Shown here: in pieces, positions 1 through 9,072 of the stretch
Layout of the letters: each line of letters starts with the position of its first letter
How positions within the stretch are numbered: the first letter of the stretch is position 1
NCBI GenBank assembly: GCA_027575805.1
Contig: JANBPU010000442.1
Coordinates: forward strand, 1 to 10,985
Source: Mycoemilia scoparia
Lineage: Eukaryota; Kickxellomycota; Kickxellomycetes; Kickxellales; Kickxellaceae
Direction of reading: 5' to 3'
DNA: 10,985 nt
Notes under the pieces: generated by a model
Seen by the model: only the letters and a program-made list of their open reading frames with translations
Databases searched by the model: none
What the model was told of the DNA's origin: nothing
Program-made: the position numbers and the translations under genes

Positions 1-1
1 C

Positions 2-91
2 GGGGGTCTTTCTCCTATTGATAATCTCATCGGAGGTTCAAATGTTGACCAGCTTATCGCTGGTCTTACTGGTGCTACCCCCGCTAAGTAG
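2..91 (+). CDS. 3' end of an unidentified protein gene (left copy, partial)
   Basis: The reading frame is open from base 2 to a TAG at 89-91, giving 29 residues. It starts GGLSPIDNLIGG and ends LIAGLTGATPAK; the 5' part lies outside the window. The tail is rich in Gly, Leu, Ile and Thr and has no motif I recognise, although such tails are common in fungal surface or secreted proteins. The coding call rests on the opposite end of the window: within these 90 bases the inverted copy differs at only one site (base 78, Thr to Asn) and keeps the same stop. The sequence after the stop carries more differences plus indels, as expected for untranslated DNA. I do not assign a function. Confidence 0.5.
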   Translation, partial: GGLSPIDNLIGGSNVDQLIAGLTGATPAK

Positions 92-402
92 TAACCCCCA
101 GGCCCTGTTTCTGTTTTCCAACTATTCTCACTCACTCGCCTTAAAAAAGACGCACGTACGTACAATTTGCATCAAATCGCCACTCTTTTTTCGTATTTGC
201 TTTTTGATTCGTTTTGCATATCTCTGCTTACATCTTAAACATATTCATTCCCATGTGTTTAAGCATACCCCAGATTGTTATGTTCAGCAGAACCACAACA
301 ACCCGTTCTTTCCAACATACCTTCCGCTAATACAAACTTTTAGATACCCGATTTACTACTAATTAATCTTTAATTTCATAAGGCCATACCTCAAACAAAA
401 TT

Positions 403-408
403 AATAAA
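403..408 (+). terminator. Candidate polyadenylation signal of the left repeated gene
   Basis: AATAAA lies 312 bases after the TAG of the partial left gene. It is conserved in the right arm at 10580-10585 on the minus strand. The repeat ends about 60 bases later, which would fit a duplicated unit covering the whole 3' untranslated region. In AT-rich DNA the motif alone is weak evidence. Confidence 0.35.
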
Positions 409-638
409 TTATTACACATTCCTTGGACCATTCATAATATAGAGTCTTTTTAGAAACGGTTTCAGAAAAAATGGGACCCCCAGGAGTAGTTGCATACAAA
501 ATGACCAATGATTGGACCAAAATCTGAGGGTCTATTTCTGCCTACCATAGATTGTATCACCAGATTCTGACTATAGTAGAGCATAAAATATCAAATATTT
601 TGAATGTGAAATGACTTGACAAAAGTTAGGTAAAGGAA

Positions 639-740
639 ATGAGTTACTATTTTTATGAAGGGCAATAGAGTCGCACATTTAGCTGTAGTTGCCCGTATAA
701 TCAGTGGCCACCAAAAGTCACCCTTCATAAATTATCGCCC
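639..740. mobile_element. MITE-like element A
   Basis: The left end reads ATGAGTTACTATTTTTATGAAGGG in two blocks (ATGAGTTACT, then ATTTTTATGAAGGG). The right end, CCCTTCATAAATTATCGCCC, is its inverted partner. The interior contains GTATAATCAGTGGCCACC and a CCAAAA block before the right terminus, shared with elements D, E and F. It encodes nothing. It is closest to element F, which has the same left flank (ATGAGTTA) and a similar CAATAGAGTC/CTATAGAGTC start. The TGAAGGG end motif has one extra A relative to the family. Confidence 0.7.
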
Positions 741-1207
741 AAACTTAATTTTAAAAAGTTTGGGATGCTTGAGAGTGAAAGTAACAATTGTGCAATCCCA
801 TTTACATTTGATTAATATCCCAACATCCATTTAAATTAAAGTCAACAATGTGTTTTACTAATGACTGTGGTGTAGCTTACAACAAAAAGCAAATTAAAAC
901 AAGAACGAACATGATGGGTAAAAAAATTTTCTGGTTATATAACGAATCAATGATTAAAAAACAACAGAAATAAAAGGAATTATACTTTGAAAAATTTAGA
1001 AGAAATGTAGTATTGAAATGATACACACACATCATCGTCGTCGCTTTGTTGGGAGAGAGTAGGGTTGGTGGCTTGAAGAGGTTCGTTTTGTGACTGTTGG
1101 TATAAATTACTACCAACAAACAAGTCATTGGTCAAATCCCTCCAAACCACACGGCCCATAAACAAAAAGAAAACAAACACGTCAACGCCGATCTTTAATA
1201 TTAATAC
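741..1207. other. Non-coding 3' flank of the minus-strand PEF1-like gene
   Basis: This AT-rich stretch lies between MITE A and the putative poly(A) signal of the minus-strand gene. It includes a short simple-sequence patch, ACACACACATCATCGTCGTCGC, near 1022-1043. Short open frames here have no recognisable domain or gene-like composition. I see no gene, tRNA or other RNA. Confidence 0.5.
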
Positions 1208-1213
1208 TTTATT
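1208..1213 (-). terminator. Candidate polyadenylation signal of the PEF1-like gene
   Basis: TTTATT on the plus strand reads AATAAA on the minus strand, about 160 bases after the PEF1-like stop codon at 1374-1376. I saw no other AATAAA in that interval. The distance suits a short fungal 3' untranslated region. Confidence 0.45.
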
Positions 1214-1373
1214 ATTGATATGGCCTATTCGAATATATCTCTCTCGTTCTAGAATTTTAATGTATTGCAGGTTAATACGCCTGATCTTTTAAATCATCGG
1301 AACTTGGAATAGAAATAATAAGCATGTATAAATTATCGATCTTGTTGACTCCATCGCTATTTTTCCTCAACTT

Positions 1374-3890
1374 TTACTTGTTTTGGCAAGCGATTTGAAG
1401 GAACTACCAAATCATAATACACAAATTGTTAATAATCGAGTTTTGTAAGTCTCATTGTTTTATTCACCATATCATATGTGCAGTAAGCAATTGTATATAG
1501 ATAGATCCTTACGGTGTCGTAGTTCATGTTGACCCATCCATCACCATCGGTATCGAGTCTCTTGAAGGATTCAGTTAAGGTCTTGACGGTGACGCATGCA
1601 TTGATGAAGTTATCAAAGTTGATGTCTCCACGACCTTTATTTTTTTTAACACGCCCCTCTGCTTAAATTTCCCCCAAGTTATTTATTTAGTAGTCGTTGG
1701 AAGAGTTAGGAGTTAGTACCAGTAGAAATTGTTAATTAGTGTTTGAATTATCAAGTTAGTAAATTGGTTAGTCAATAGCATCACATGAACACGAAATAGA
1801 ACGGCAGCAATATGGTTGTTTGGTATACATGTTAGTGAGATGGTTTTTGGTGTGGTTGTAATGTTTGATTGGGTATGTGTGGCAAAGTAGTCCATCGTAG
1901 CCAATAGATGATATACAATAAAACGTTCAAATCGGATTATTAACATTCAGAGTTTAAAATACGGTTAACCCGTACCACGGATAAATAATACCACCAATAA
2001 TAAAGTTAAACCCAAACGCACAAAATAAATAAAAATAATTTTTGATACGTACCAATAGCAACAGATGTTACATAGCACAATATTTAGACATAAGGCCACG
2101 AATTTAGAAATGGATTGATCACATTAAAATCACGATTTCGATTTGTACCGAATACCCAGGGATCCACGGTTAAATCGACCAAGAATAAGATGAAAAAAGA
2201 GAGGGAAATAAAAGGTGAGCAATGGGAAGTTAGATGTATGTACATCAAAGGGGAAGTGCATGGAATTATTATAAAATAAATATATACTCAATTATATAGA
2301 TGACACAGCACACATATTTATACCTTTAGATCCTTTTGTACTCGCTTTATAAAGTGAATTGGGAGATGCAAGAGGTATATGTATATGTTTGAATAAAGAT
2401 GTGTGCCAAATACAAATATATAATATAAATATAGAAAGGGACAATAGACAAATATCCTTACCACGACAATCAAGCTTGTGAACCAAGATATCAATGACAG
2501 TAGGAGAAACGTTAAAGCCGAAGGCACGGAGGGCATTGGCTAATTCACCCCTGTCAATGGAACCAGAGCCATCGCGATCGAAAGCACGGAAACACTTCTT
2601 CCACTCCTCAATATATTTCCAGAGGCTGACAAACTCATTGAAGTCAATGGTTCCGCTGCGGTCACGATCAAACATAGTGACCATCAGGTGGATAGTTCCA
2701 TCACTGAAGTGCGACCAGTCGCCTGTATAACAGTGTATGTATGAATGAGTTGTTATTGTTGACACAATGGTGATATAGATAGATGCGAGCCGTTTTTCCT
2801 TTGATATTTATCAGTAAAAATATCTTTTAAAGGAAACATTTTGACTTACCATTAACAAGGGCAGCCTTGAGTTCCATGGCATCGATTGCACCGCTTCTGT
2901 CACTATAAAGACATACATTGATATCCAAAGTTAAGTTTAATATACAAAGCTTGAGAAGCGAGAATAGCGTGTAATCACACAATTCGCCGATCCAAGTGAC
3001 TGTGCGTGTGAATGTAAATTATGGTCAATATAGTAGACCACAACCACACACACAGATTGATCAGTCCAAAGGTAGTGTGAGAAAAATTAGAAATTATTTC
3101 AAGATCCTTACCTGTCGACAGACTGGAACCATCCATAAAGTTGTTCCCTAGAAGGAACGCCAGCTACCTGAGGAGAGCCACCTTTAAATAGAAAAAATGC
3201 ATGGCACAATGTTAGAGAAAATCAGAAAGGGGAACTTTATGAGAATTGGGGGCGCCACAGCAATGATAGTATTATTTCCTTCCATTCAATTTAAAATGTA
3301 TACCACAATCATCACTTTCACCAACAATAGATGCATTGACAGTGCACATATGGGTAGCTATTTTTGAAGGGCTAACTTTTGCTAGCAGGCCGGTTGTTTC
3401 ATCATGCATACTGGCCAGCCCATATTATCATTGATAAATGCATTGGCATGTAAAGCATACATACATTTAACCCTTCAAAAATAATCGGCCATATGAATGA
3501 ATATATACAGACACATATAAGCGCTGATAATGCATAAATGGAAAGGGTAGAAAGAAGAATCGTATATACGCAGTCGGAAATGGTTTATGATAACCACACA
3601 ATAATATTAATATACATACCCTGGGAGCCATAGCCGGCACCACCACCGCCGCCGCCGCCATAGGGAGACTGGCCACCGTATCCAGGCTGCTGGCCGTAAC
3701 CGCCCTGTTGTGGAGGGGGAGCACCGCCACCATAAGGATTTTGGCCATATCCACCAGGCTGGCCATAACCGCCCTGTTGTGGAGGAGGAGCACCACCGCC
3801 GCCATAGGCTGGTTGCCCACCATAACCACCATATCCAGGAGGGGGAGGACCTTGGCCGGGGTTATTACCACGAGGATTATAGTAAGACAT
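1374..3890 (-). CDS. PEF1: Penta-EF-hand calcium-binding protein, PEF1/peflin-like (6 exons, 268 aa)
   Basis: Exons on the minus strand are 3890-3620, 3181-3112, 2902-2850, 2722-2462, 1634-1513 and 1403-1374. All introns are GT-AG, and splicing restores one frame of 269 codons including TAA. Residues 1-98 are a Gly/Pro/Tyr/Gln-rich tail with a duplicated GGAPPPQQGGYGQ block. Five EF-hands follow. Loops at 113-124 (DSDRSGAIDAME), 150-161 (DRDRSGTIDFNE) and 180-191 (DRDGSGSIDRGE) are canonical. The fourth, at 216-227, is degenerate. The fifth, at 246-257, ends in Tyr instead of Glu. Pairing through EF5, as in ALG-2, sorcin, peflin and yeast Pef1, is known for this family and gives calcium-dependent adaptors in membrane trafficking and bud or cell polarity. 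The ATG at 3890 is the first in frame. The last exon is only 10 codons (FLQIACQNK, stop), chosen because FLQ fits the family C-terminus. Intron 1 carries MITE B. The family is firm; orthology to PEF1 rests on the Gly/Pro tail and is likely. Confidence 0.9.
1635..2461 (-). other. PEF1-like intron 4, unusually long (827 bases)
   Basis: The donor is GTAAGG at 2461 and the acceptor AAAG ends at 1635. The protein reads smoothly across the junction (HKLDCR, then GRGDINFDNF), so no exon appears to be missing. The neighbouring introns are 209, 127 and 109 bases, and intron 1 is 438 with a MITE. I found no MITE terminus, snoRNA boxes or convincing frame in intron 4. It is plain AT-rich DNA with short simple runs. 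Confidence 0.8.
3347..3495. mobile_element. MITE-like element B, inside PEF1-like intron 1
   Basis: The ends are CATATGG (3347-3353) with ATTTTTGAAGGG, and CCCTTCAAAAAT with CCATATG (3489-3495), making a terminal inverted repeat of about 25 bases. The interior is about 100 bases. It matches the reverse complement of element G over blocks such as ATGCATTGGCATGTA and the GGCC-rich segment, so B and G are a longer subfamily. It lies wholly within intron 1 (3619-3182) and so does not alter the protein. It accounts for about a third of that intron. Confidence 0.8.
3657..3797 (-). repeat. Two-unit coding repeat in the Gly/Pro-rich tail of the PEF1-like protein
   Basis: Residues 32-54 and 55-78 are tandem units of 23 and 24 residues, each starting GGAPPPQQGGYGQ and ending in PYG. 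The DNA is conserved as well, with a 69-base offset between the GGAPPPQQ blocks (3759-3797 and 3690-3728). Such arrays change copy number easily. In peflin-type proteins the N-terminal repeat region is disordered and variable. Confidence 0.85.
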
Positions 3891-4190
3891 TGTCAACAAT
3901 TATAGAGTACTATCCAGAAAGATGGAAATAGAATAGCGTGTATAATAAAACAGATATAGTGTAACGTAAAAGAAAAAGTGTATAGAGACAAGAGAAGAGA
4001 AAACGAGAAGGGTGTGTGCGTGATATAAAATAAGTTTGGAGTCTACGACCACGTAAAAGGTCGAAATGGGAGTGAGAGTGGGAATCGCAGAGAGTGGGGA
4101 ACTGAATTGTGGGGACACAGACAGACACGAAAATGCAGTTTGGAAAAGAGGAGCAGCAGTGGTAATGGCATAATGGGAAAAGAACAGTGG

Positions 4191-4200
4191 TTTTTATATA
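4191..4200 (-). promoter_or_regulatory. Candidate TATA box of the PEF1-like gene
   Basis: The minus strand reads TATATAAAAA about 300 bases upstream of the ATG at 3890. The sequence between them is pyrimidine-rich on the transcribed strand (CT-rich stretches around 4150-4060), a common feature of fungal leaders. No transcription start can be fixed from sequence alone. Confidence 0.4.
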
Positions 4201-5184
4201 ACCCGTGCTGTGCATACATCAGTGCCCGTGACAATCAGGGCTGGCGGTGCTGCTTCTTATGATAGGGTCTCTTGGGCGAAGGAGATCTTAGCAGCGGGAA
4301 CCAGCATCATAATCATTATCTCAAATGGTGACTGGTCGACTCTAGCCAGACATCACAGAGTGAGAAAACACGTATTTGTATATGCCTGTGGGAACATTTG
4401 GTTCTTTCTTTGGCTCACCATCTGCACACAACAAGAAGGGCTGAAAGAATCTTTGAAATATACTGCGCTGCGCTGTTGCTAGAGCCATTACCTGACAATG
4501 CCACTACATACAATACAATGGTATTTGTTATACGAGTCTGCCTGGCCCGCCACACTAAAAGCTAGAAAGGCCCTTTAATGGCACACACATAGAAAGATAT
4601 GCGAGCCTTATTCTGACAAAAGAAGGGTCCACTGTCCTTTTTTGGATAAAAGTTCACACAAATGCGTCTTCTATATTTGACTCGTATTGAAACTTGCTGA
4701 AACCTTGTAGCAGACCTTGATCCAAGCCAAACGCTGCAGTGACCGCAAGTGGCCCTTCATTACTATTGCTGATTGCACAAGCAAACAACTATTGATAAGG
4801 CATAGGCTCTCACAACTCTATTCTAGCAAAGTTATGGAAAAGACCAAGACCGCACGCAATGCTGTGCTATTTTATCAATCTACATAGAAGCAAGCATATA
4901 AAAGATTCTTGGTAGCTGATGCCAAATTCCCCGTTTAAGCACTTCTGCCACCACACCAGTCGCCTGCAAGTACAATCTTCATTATGCCTCACAAGACAAG
5001 AAAACACCATGCGACTGCAGATGCACATCTGGTGCAGCACCCATATCACAGCAGCCCTCCCACATATTGTCTCGCTAATTCATGCCCATGTAGCCACGAA
5101 TAATGCCTTTTGGACCGATGTTTCGTCAAGACTTGAACGAACCTGCTTTATCAAATACCCTGGGATGTAGAAATACCAAAACAA
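4201..5184. other. Intergenic region with no supported gene
   Basis: This stretch lies upstream of the PEF1-like promoter and before MITE C. Short frames on both strands (longest about 90 codons) have Cys/His/Trp-rich, non-protein-like composition and no recognisable domain. The segment 4230-4310 is more GC-rich than its surroundings, but both strands soon hit stops. I see no tRNA or snoRNA boxes. Confidence 0.5.
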
Positions 5185-5293
5185 CATATGGATCATAATT
5201 TTTGAAGGGTGCATGTTGATAGGGACGATCACAGCCAAATGGATGTCCAGTTTTACTAGTAAACTTTCACCCTTCAAAAATAATCGCCCATAT
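5185..5293. mobile_element. MITE-like element C
   Basis: It starts CATATGGATCATAATTTTTG and continues into AAGGG. It ends CCCTTCAAAAATAATCGCCC followed by ATAT. Read as the reverse complement, its first half (GTGAAAGTTTACTAGTAAAA, then CTGGACATCCATTTGGCTGT) is nearly identical to element D. The other half diverges and is shorter. C and D therefore lie in inverted orientation about 300 bases apart. Confidence 0.8.
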
Positions 5294-5586
5294 ACAGCTG
5301 CTAAATGTTGCGGACAGCAATGTTATTCTATAAGGAATTGTTCAACCACGGCTTTCTCGAGATCTCTAGCATTGAATACTTCCCCTAACTATTATTAACT
5401 ATTTTTTATTTGTTGTTTTATTAGTTTACTACTGCTGCTAGTTAGTGACTTTATGCGCAGTCAAGAAAATATATTATTATGCGCAATATCCATATTTCTT
5501 GGCACTGCCAACGCGTATATCTTTTCATGTTCATATTATGCTATTATAAAGTTGGCAAATCCGTATTGTGTTGAGAGATGTTTGGG

Positions 5587-5707
5587 ATGTGGGCAATAAT
5601 TTTTGAAGGGTGAAAGTTTACTAGTACAACTGGACATCCATTTGGCTGTGATTCCCCTATAATCACTGGTCCCCAAAATTCACCCTTCAAAAATTATGAT
5701 CCATGTG
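5587..5707. mobile_element. MITE-like element D
   Basis: The left end is ATGTGGGCAATAATTTTTGA with AAGGG after it. The right end is CCCTTCAAAAATTATGATCC followed by ATGTG. The interior carries the family core CCCCTATAATCACTGG and a CCAAAATTCACCC block, which is found in F and in degenerate form in A and E. It shares a long first half with the reverse complement of C. It has no coding capacity. Confidence 0.8.
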
Positions 5708-5890
5708 CGTAGATTTCTAGAAAATTGTGTTTCACAAGGTATTCATTCTAGCAACATTAGGAACTACGGCGCAGCATACTTGGCGGCTAAATAGATGTTT
5801 AGTAGCGCATCTAATGGTCACAACCCCCCTGAACGCTTTGCAAAGCAAAATACTGCCTTGCCAATAACAATATAAGTGGGCTTTTTGGAT

Positions 5891-5997
5891 CATGTGGGTG
5901 GATATTTTTGAAGGATGAATGGTTGATAATCAGCTGCGATTGCCCCTATAATAATTTGCAGCCGCCAAAAGATACCCTTCAAAAATCATCTCATTTG
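5891..5997. mobile_element. MITE-like element E
   Basis: The left end is CATGTGGGTGGATATTTTTG followed by AAGGATG. The right end is ACCCTTCAAAAATCATCTCA followed by TTTGG. The interior contains CAGCTGCGATTGCCCCTATA and GCCGCCAAAA, corresponding to the core of A, D and F. The ends are more degenerate than in C or D, suggesting an older copy. Confidence 0.7.
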
Positions 5998-6529
5998 GAT
6001 ACTTTGAGGAGCCATGAGACTTGGAAGCCCTGCTACTACAAGTGTCTTTATTAAAAGTCTTAGCAGCAACAAACAGGATGTCGCTGAAGTTTCACCACAT
6101 ATGACGGTCCTTGCATGAGCATTGTGTGGGTATTTTACAGGTTCAAACATTTAGAAACGACATTCTGGCTGGCTATAGATATCCATATATAATCATTCAT
6201 GGGAGCGGAGCTGTTAACTATTCAATATTTCCCATTGAATAATGGGCCAAAATTGACCTATAGACCGCCCGGCTGATGATTGGTGAATATTTGTCCACTT
6301 GTCCAGCATAGACGATCACAGGGGGCAATCAGATCACTGATTATCAAAGATCACTAACCGCTACTACTAATGTTTGGCTCTTTTGAATTCGACGTCATTC
6401 CATTATTTTCAGTAGCGCATAAAAGGGACTGAGACCAACACTGCGCCCTATTTCGAAACCAAGTAAATGAAATGTATTTAGTCTTTAGACTAATATCATT
6501 ATTGCTACTTGGCCATAGTCTTGAAGGGA
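5998..6529. other. Intergenic region with no supported gene
   Basis: This AT-rich stretch lies between MITEs E and F. I find only short chance frames, the direct repeat AGATCACT near 6331 and 6350, and AGTAGCGCAT near 6412, which also occurs near 5801. There is no gene, tRNA or MITE terminus. Confidence 0.45.
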
Positions 6530-6622
6530 ATATGAGTTATTATTTTTGAAGGGCTATAGAGTCACTCATCTGGCTGGGATTTCCCCTATAAATATTCACC
6601 TTCAAAAATTATGATCCATATG
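6530..6622. mobile_element. MITE-like element F
   Basis: The left end is ATATGAGTTATTATTTTTGA followed by AGGG. The right end is CCTTCAAAAATTATGATCCA followed by TATG. It is the shortest copy (about 93 bases). It matches element A in the left part (TATAGAGTC) and elements D and E in the CTGG...CCCCTATAA core, with an internal deletion of the CCAAAA segment. Confidence 0.75.
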
Positions 6623-7404
6623 CGTGCAAACATACTTCAAAATAGTCATTAGATGATCTGTATAAAAGCATAGCAGTGCTGGTCTGATTATTTCTCGAAA
6701 GGCCGAGAACCTTCTGCTATGATTGAGTGCCTAGACCAGACTATGCCAGATCAATCCACAAGCCTATGGAAGGTCAATATACAACTCTATTGCTATTCTT
6801 GTGGATGTGATCTCTTCCCCTCCATCAAATGCATTACTATAATGCCATTAGTAGTATTATATGAAAAGCGAGGCTTTAAAGCGCAAATTTATAGGTTTGC
6901 TACATTGAATTTCTCAATAACAGCAAAGCAGATCTGTTGAGGTAATAGAATTGCTAACTTTTCGCTAAGGGTTTAAAGCCAACCATGAGAAGATATTATA
7001 ATGGGTGGGTGTGAGAGAAAACGTTGAGCGCTACTAAAGTTGCTACTCGAATTGTTCGGAGGTTACTAATATTAATTAAACATTTTGGTCTGGTATTTTC
7101 CCAAGAGCAGAATCAAGTAGAACAATTTAATTCACTCTTCCTTGCACTTTCTATGACGGTCTTTAGCTCCAAATCATCATCAACATCATCATCCGTCGTT
7201 TATTTTCCATCATTTTCCATTCCTCTCGCACTCACGTTTCCTCCCCATAAAGCCTAGATATAAATATTTTATATACTACAGCTACTTTAGCTTTGTCTTT
7301 TTGTTTTACTTTATATCATCATCATTACTAGTTATTTTCCTGTTACTCTAATACTTTTACTACAGATATATATATTAGATATAAACTGGGAGGAACGCAT
7401 TCTA
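6623..7404. other. Distal upstream region of the J-protein gene
   Basis: No gene is supported here. A TATAAAAG at 6661-6668 precedes a 73-codon open frame (6719-6940) with no recognisable domain. From about 7170 the plus strand becomes pyrimidine-rich, with CATCAT runs near 7174-7196. TATAAATA at 7259-7266 is an alternative distal TATA for the J-protein gene. Confidence 0.4.
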
Positions 7405-7427
7405 TTCTTTCCTTTTCTTTCATATTC
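7405..7427. promoter_or_regulatory. Possible step-type heat-shock element upstream of the J-protein gene
   Basis: TTC triplets start at 7405, 7415 and 7425, exactly 10 bases apart. This matches the stepped heat-shock factor site known from yeast. It lies about 120 bases upstream of the proximal TATA box of a gene whose family is heat-inducible. The tract is pyrimidine-rich, so regular TTC spacing could be chance. Confidence 0.3.
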
Positions 7428-7544
7428 CCCCGCTATCTTTACAACGGTCGCTATTACTCTATTTCTTTGACTGTTCTTAGACTCATACATACTGCTGTGT
7501 ACCATTAAAGAGACATTTGAATTCTTCTTTTGGTCTTCTAAATC

Positions 7545-7554
7545 TATATAAATA
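7545..7554 (+). promoter_or_regulatory. Candidate TATA box of the SIS1-like gene
   Basis: TATATAAATA lies about 200 bases upstream of the ATG at 7758. A CT-rich stretch and then an A/C-rich leader just before the start codon follow, the usual order in fungal promoters. An alternative TATA is at 7259-7266. Confidence 0.45.
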
Positions 7555-7757
7555 CTCAATACACGTACATTCGTGGATACAACCATTTCTCTTTTTATCT
7601 CTGTATTTTGTTTCCCCTCCTCGTCCTTTCACTTCTTTTTAAAAGCACAGTTTATCACAGACTTTAAACTACAACCATAACGCCGCCAAAAAAGAAAAGA
7701 AAACCCAACAACAGCAATAATAACGACAACCATAGCCACTTTAATACAACCACGGAA

Positions 7758-8917
7758 ATGGGTAAAGATTACTATTCGATTCTTGGTGTTGGCAAAAATG
7801 CAACAGACGATGAATTAAAAAAGGCTTACAAGAAAGCTGGTAAGTACGACTACCTTTTATAAATAAACTAAAATAGAGCTATGGCTCCAACACATGTATA
7901 TATAACCATATTTATTTTTGATGTGTAGCTTTAAAGTGGCATCCAGATCGTAACAAGGGCGACAAGAAGGATGAAGCCGAAAAGAAATTCAAAGATCTAT
8001 CCGAGGCCTATGAAGTGCTTTCTGACAAAAATAAACGAACCATATACGATCAGTATGGTGAAGATGGGCTCAAAGGCGGTATTCCAGGCGGTGGTGGTGG
8101 AGGCGCCGGTGGAATGCCTTTTGGATTCTCAAACGCCGGTCCAGGAGGCAGTACATTCACATTCCAATCATTTGGTGGTGGAGGCGGTGGTGGCTTTACA
8201 CCATCAAACCCTGAAGACATATTTTCCCAGCTGTTTGGAAACCTTGGTGGGATGGGAGGCCATGGCATGTCGGCTATGGATATCGACGATGGATTCAATG
8301 GCGGCGCTAGCATATTTGGGGCCCGTGGTGGTGGACACCCTGGAATGCGTCGCAGCACAAGACCCAGCCCGCCCAGAGAACTTGTCCGTCCATTGGCACT
8401 TTCACTTGAAGATCTGTACAAGGGGTGTAGCAAGAAACTCAAAGTAACAAGAAAGACGCGGTCGCCAAACGGCCAGGTCGTTCAGTCCGAAAAGATCTTG
8501 ACGGTTGATATCAAGCCCGGTTGGAAGGCTGGAACAAGGATAAAGTATGCTGGCGAGGGTGATGATCTTGGAAACGGCGCTCAGGACATTGTATTTGTTG
8601 TCGAAGAGAAGTCACACCCGGTATTCAAGCGTGAAGGAAACAACCTGCGCATGAATGTTACGCTGACTCTAGCTGAGGCCTTGTGTGGGTTTGAAAAGAA
8701 GATCAAGACTCTTAGTGGCAAAGAACTCAAGGTATCGTCAGAAAAGGTCGTTAAGCCCGACAGCGAAAGCGTCATTCCAAGAGAAGGAATGCCTATTTCC
8801 AAACAACCTGGATCGTTTGGAAACCTGATTGTTGTTTATAGAGTCGATTTCCCCAATTCGTTGACTAAGGCTCAATCAGATACTATACGCAAGGCTTTGA
8901 CTTCTTCAAGCCTGTGA
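7758..8917 (+). CDS. SIS1: Type II (class B) Hsp40/J-domain co-chaperone, Sis1/DNAJB1-like (2 exons, 356 aa)
   Basis: Exons are 7758-7839 and 7929-8917. The 89-base intron has a GTAAGT donor and a GTGTAG acceptor, and splicing gives [16 protein letters not shown] across the junction. The J domain covers residues 1 to about 72, with HPD at 32-34, and activates the ATPase of cytosolic Hsp70. A Gly/Phe-rich linker follows (about 73-175), including two Gly runs and [11 protein letters not shown] (DIF at 124-126). Two beta-sandwich client-binding domains and a C-terminal dimerisation segment (about 178-345) begin at [17 protein letters not shown] and end near [14 protein letters not shown]. The CXXCXGXG zinc-finger repeats of class A proteins are absent, and the length is close to yeast Sis1 (352) and human DNAJB1 (340). 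The ATG is chosen because [11 protein letters not shown] is the canonical start. Sis1 helps Hsp70 in folding, disaggregation and translation-associated quality control. The symbol is by similarity. Confidence 0.94.
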
Positions 8918-9072
8918 TGACAGTCATGCTTTGTCTTACTGGACTCCTGATATCTTGTATATCATTTTGTATGGTTACTATTACCTTACCACCATCATCT
9001 TGTTCTAGCTGATCCTGCCTTTCTTTCTATATAATTCCAAAATATTGGCGGCAGCAACAACAACAAAGAACA

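Larger units (their letters stand above)
1..470 (+). repeat. Left arm of a long inverted repeat
   Basis: Bases 1-470 match the reverse complement of 10518-10985. By hand alignment I count about 11 substitutions, a 3-base T-run difference (near 185-190) and a 1-base difference (near 259), so roughly 97% identity. The first 77 bases are identical. Homology stops abruptly after TTTCAGAAAAA near 470. The arm holds the tail of an unidentified gene, its stop at 89-91 and about 380 bases of 3' flank, including AATAAA at 403-408. It could be a duplicated gene end, the end of a larger dispersed repeat, or the reason an assembly stopped here. Confidence 0.96.

Noticed and set aside
18..362. 114-codon open frame on the plus strand at the left end
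   Set aside because: It overlaps the real gene tail (2-91) in another frame and runs through its 3' flank; the inverted copy has indels that break the frame.
3708..3931. Plus-strand frames opposite PEF1-like exon 1
   Set aside because: They are antisense shadows of the Gly/Pro-rich coding repeat, giving His/Arg-rich nonsense.
4210..5277. Several 60-90 codon frames between the two genes on both strands
   Set aside because: No domains, Cys/His/Trp-rich composition, no splice partners that extend them; some overlap MITE C.
6130..6155. tRNA T-loop-like GGTTCAAAC
   Set aside because: No T-stem, anticodon arm or acceptor stem around it.
5185..6622. CRISPR-like array, because of recurring TTTTTGAAGGG
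   Set aside because: The repeats are inverted pairs at irregular spacing with related interiors, in a eukaryotic setting.
7971..8447. 158-codon frame overlapping the J-protein
   Set aside because: It is a shifted-frame shadow of the Gly-rich SIS1-like coding sequence.
8914..9013. GTGATGA at the J-protein stop with CTGA downstream as a C/D snoRNA
   Set aside because: No closing stem and no recognised guide; the C-like box is the stop codon context.
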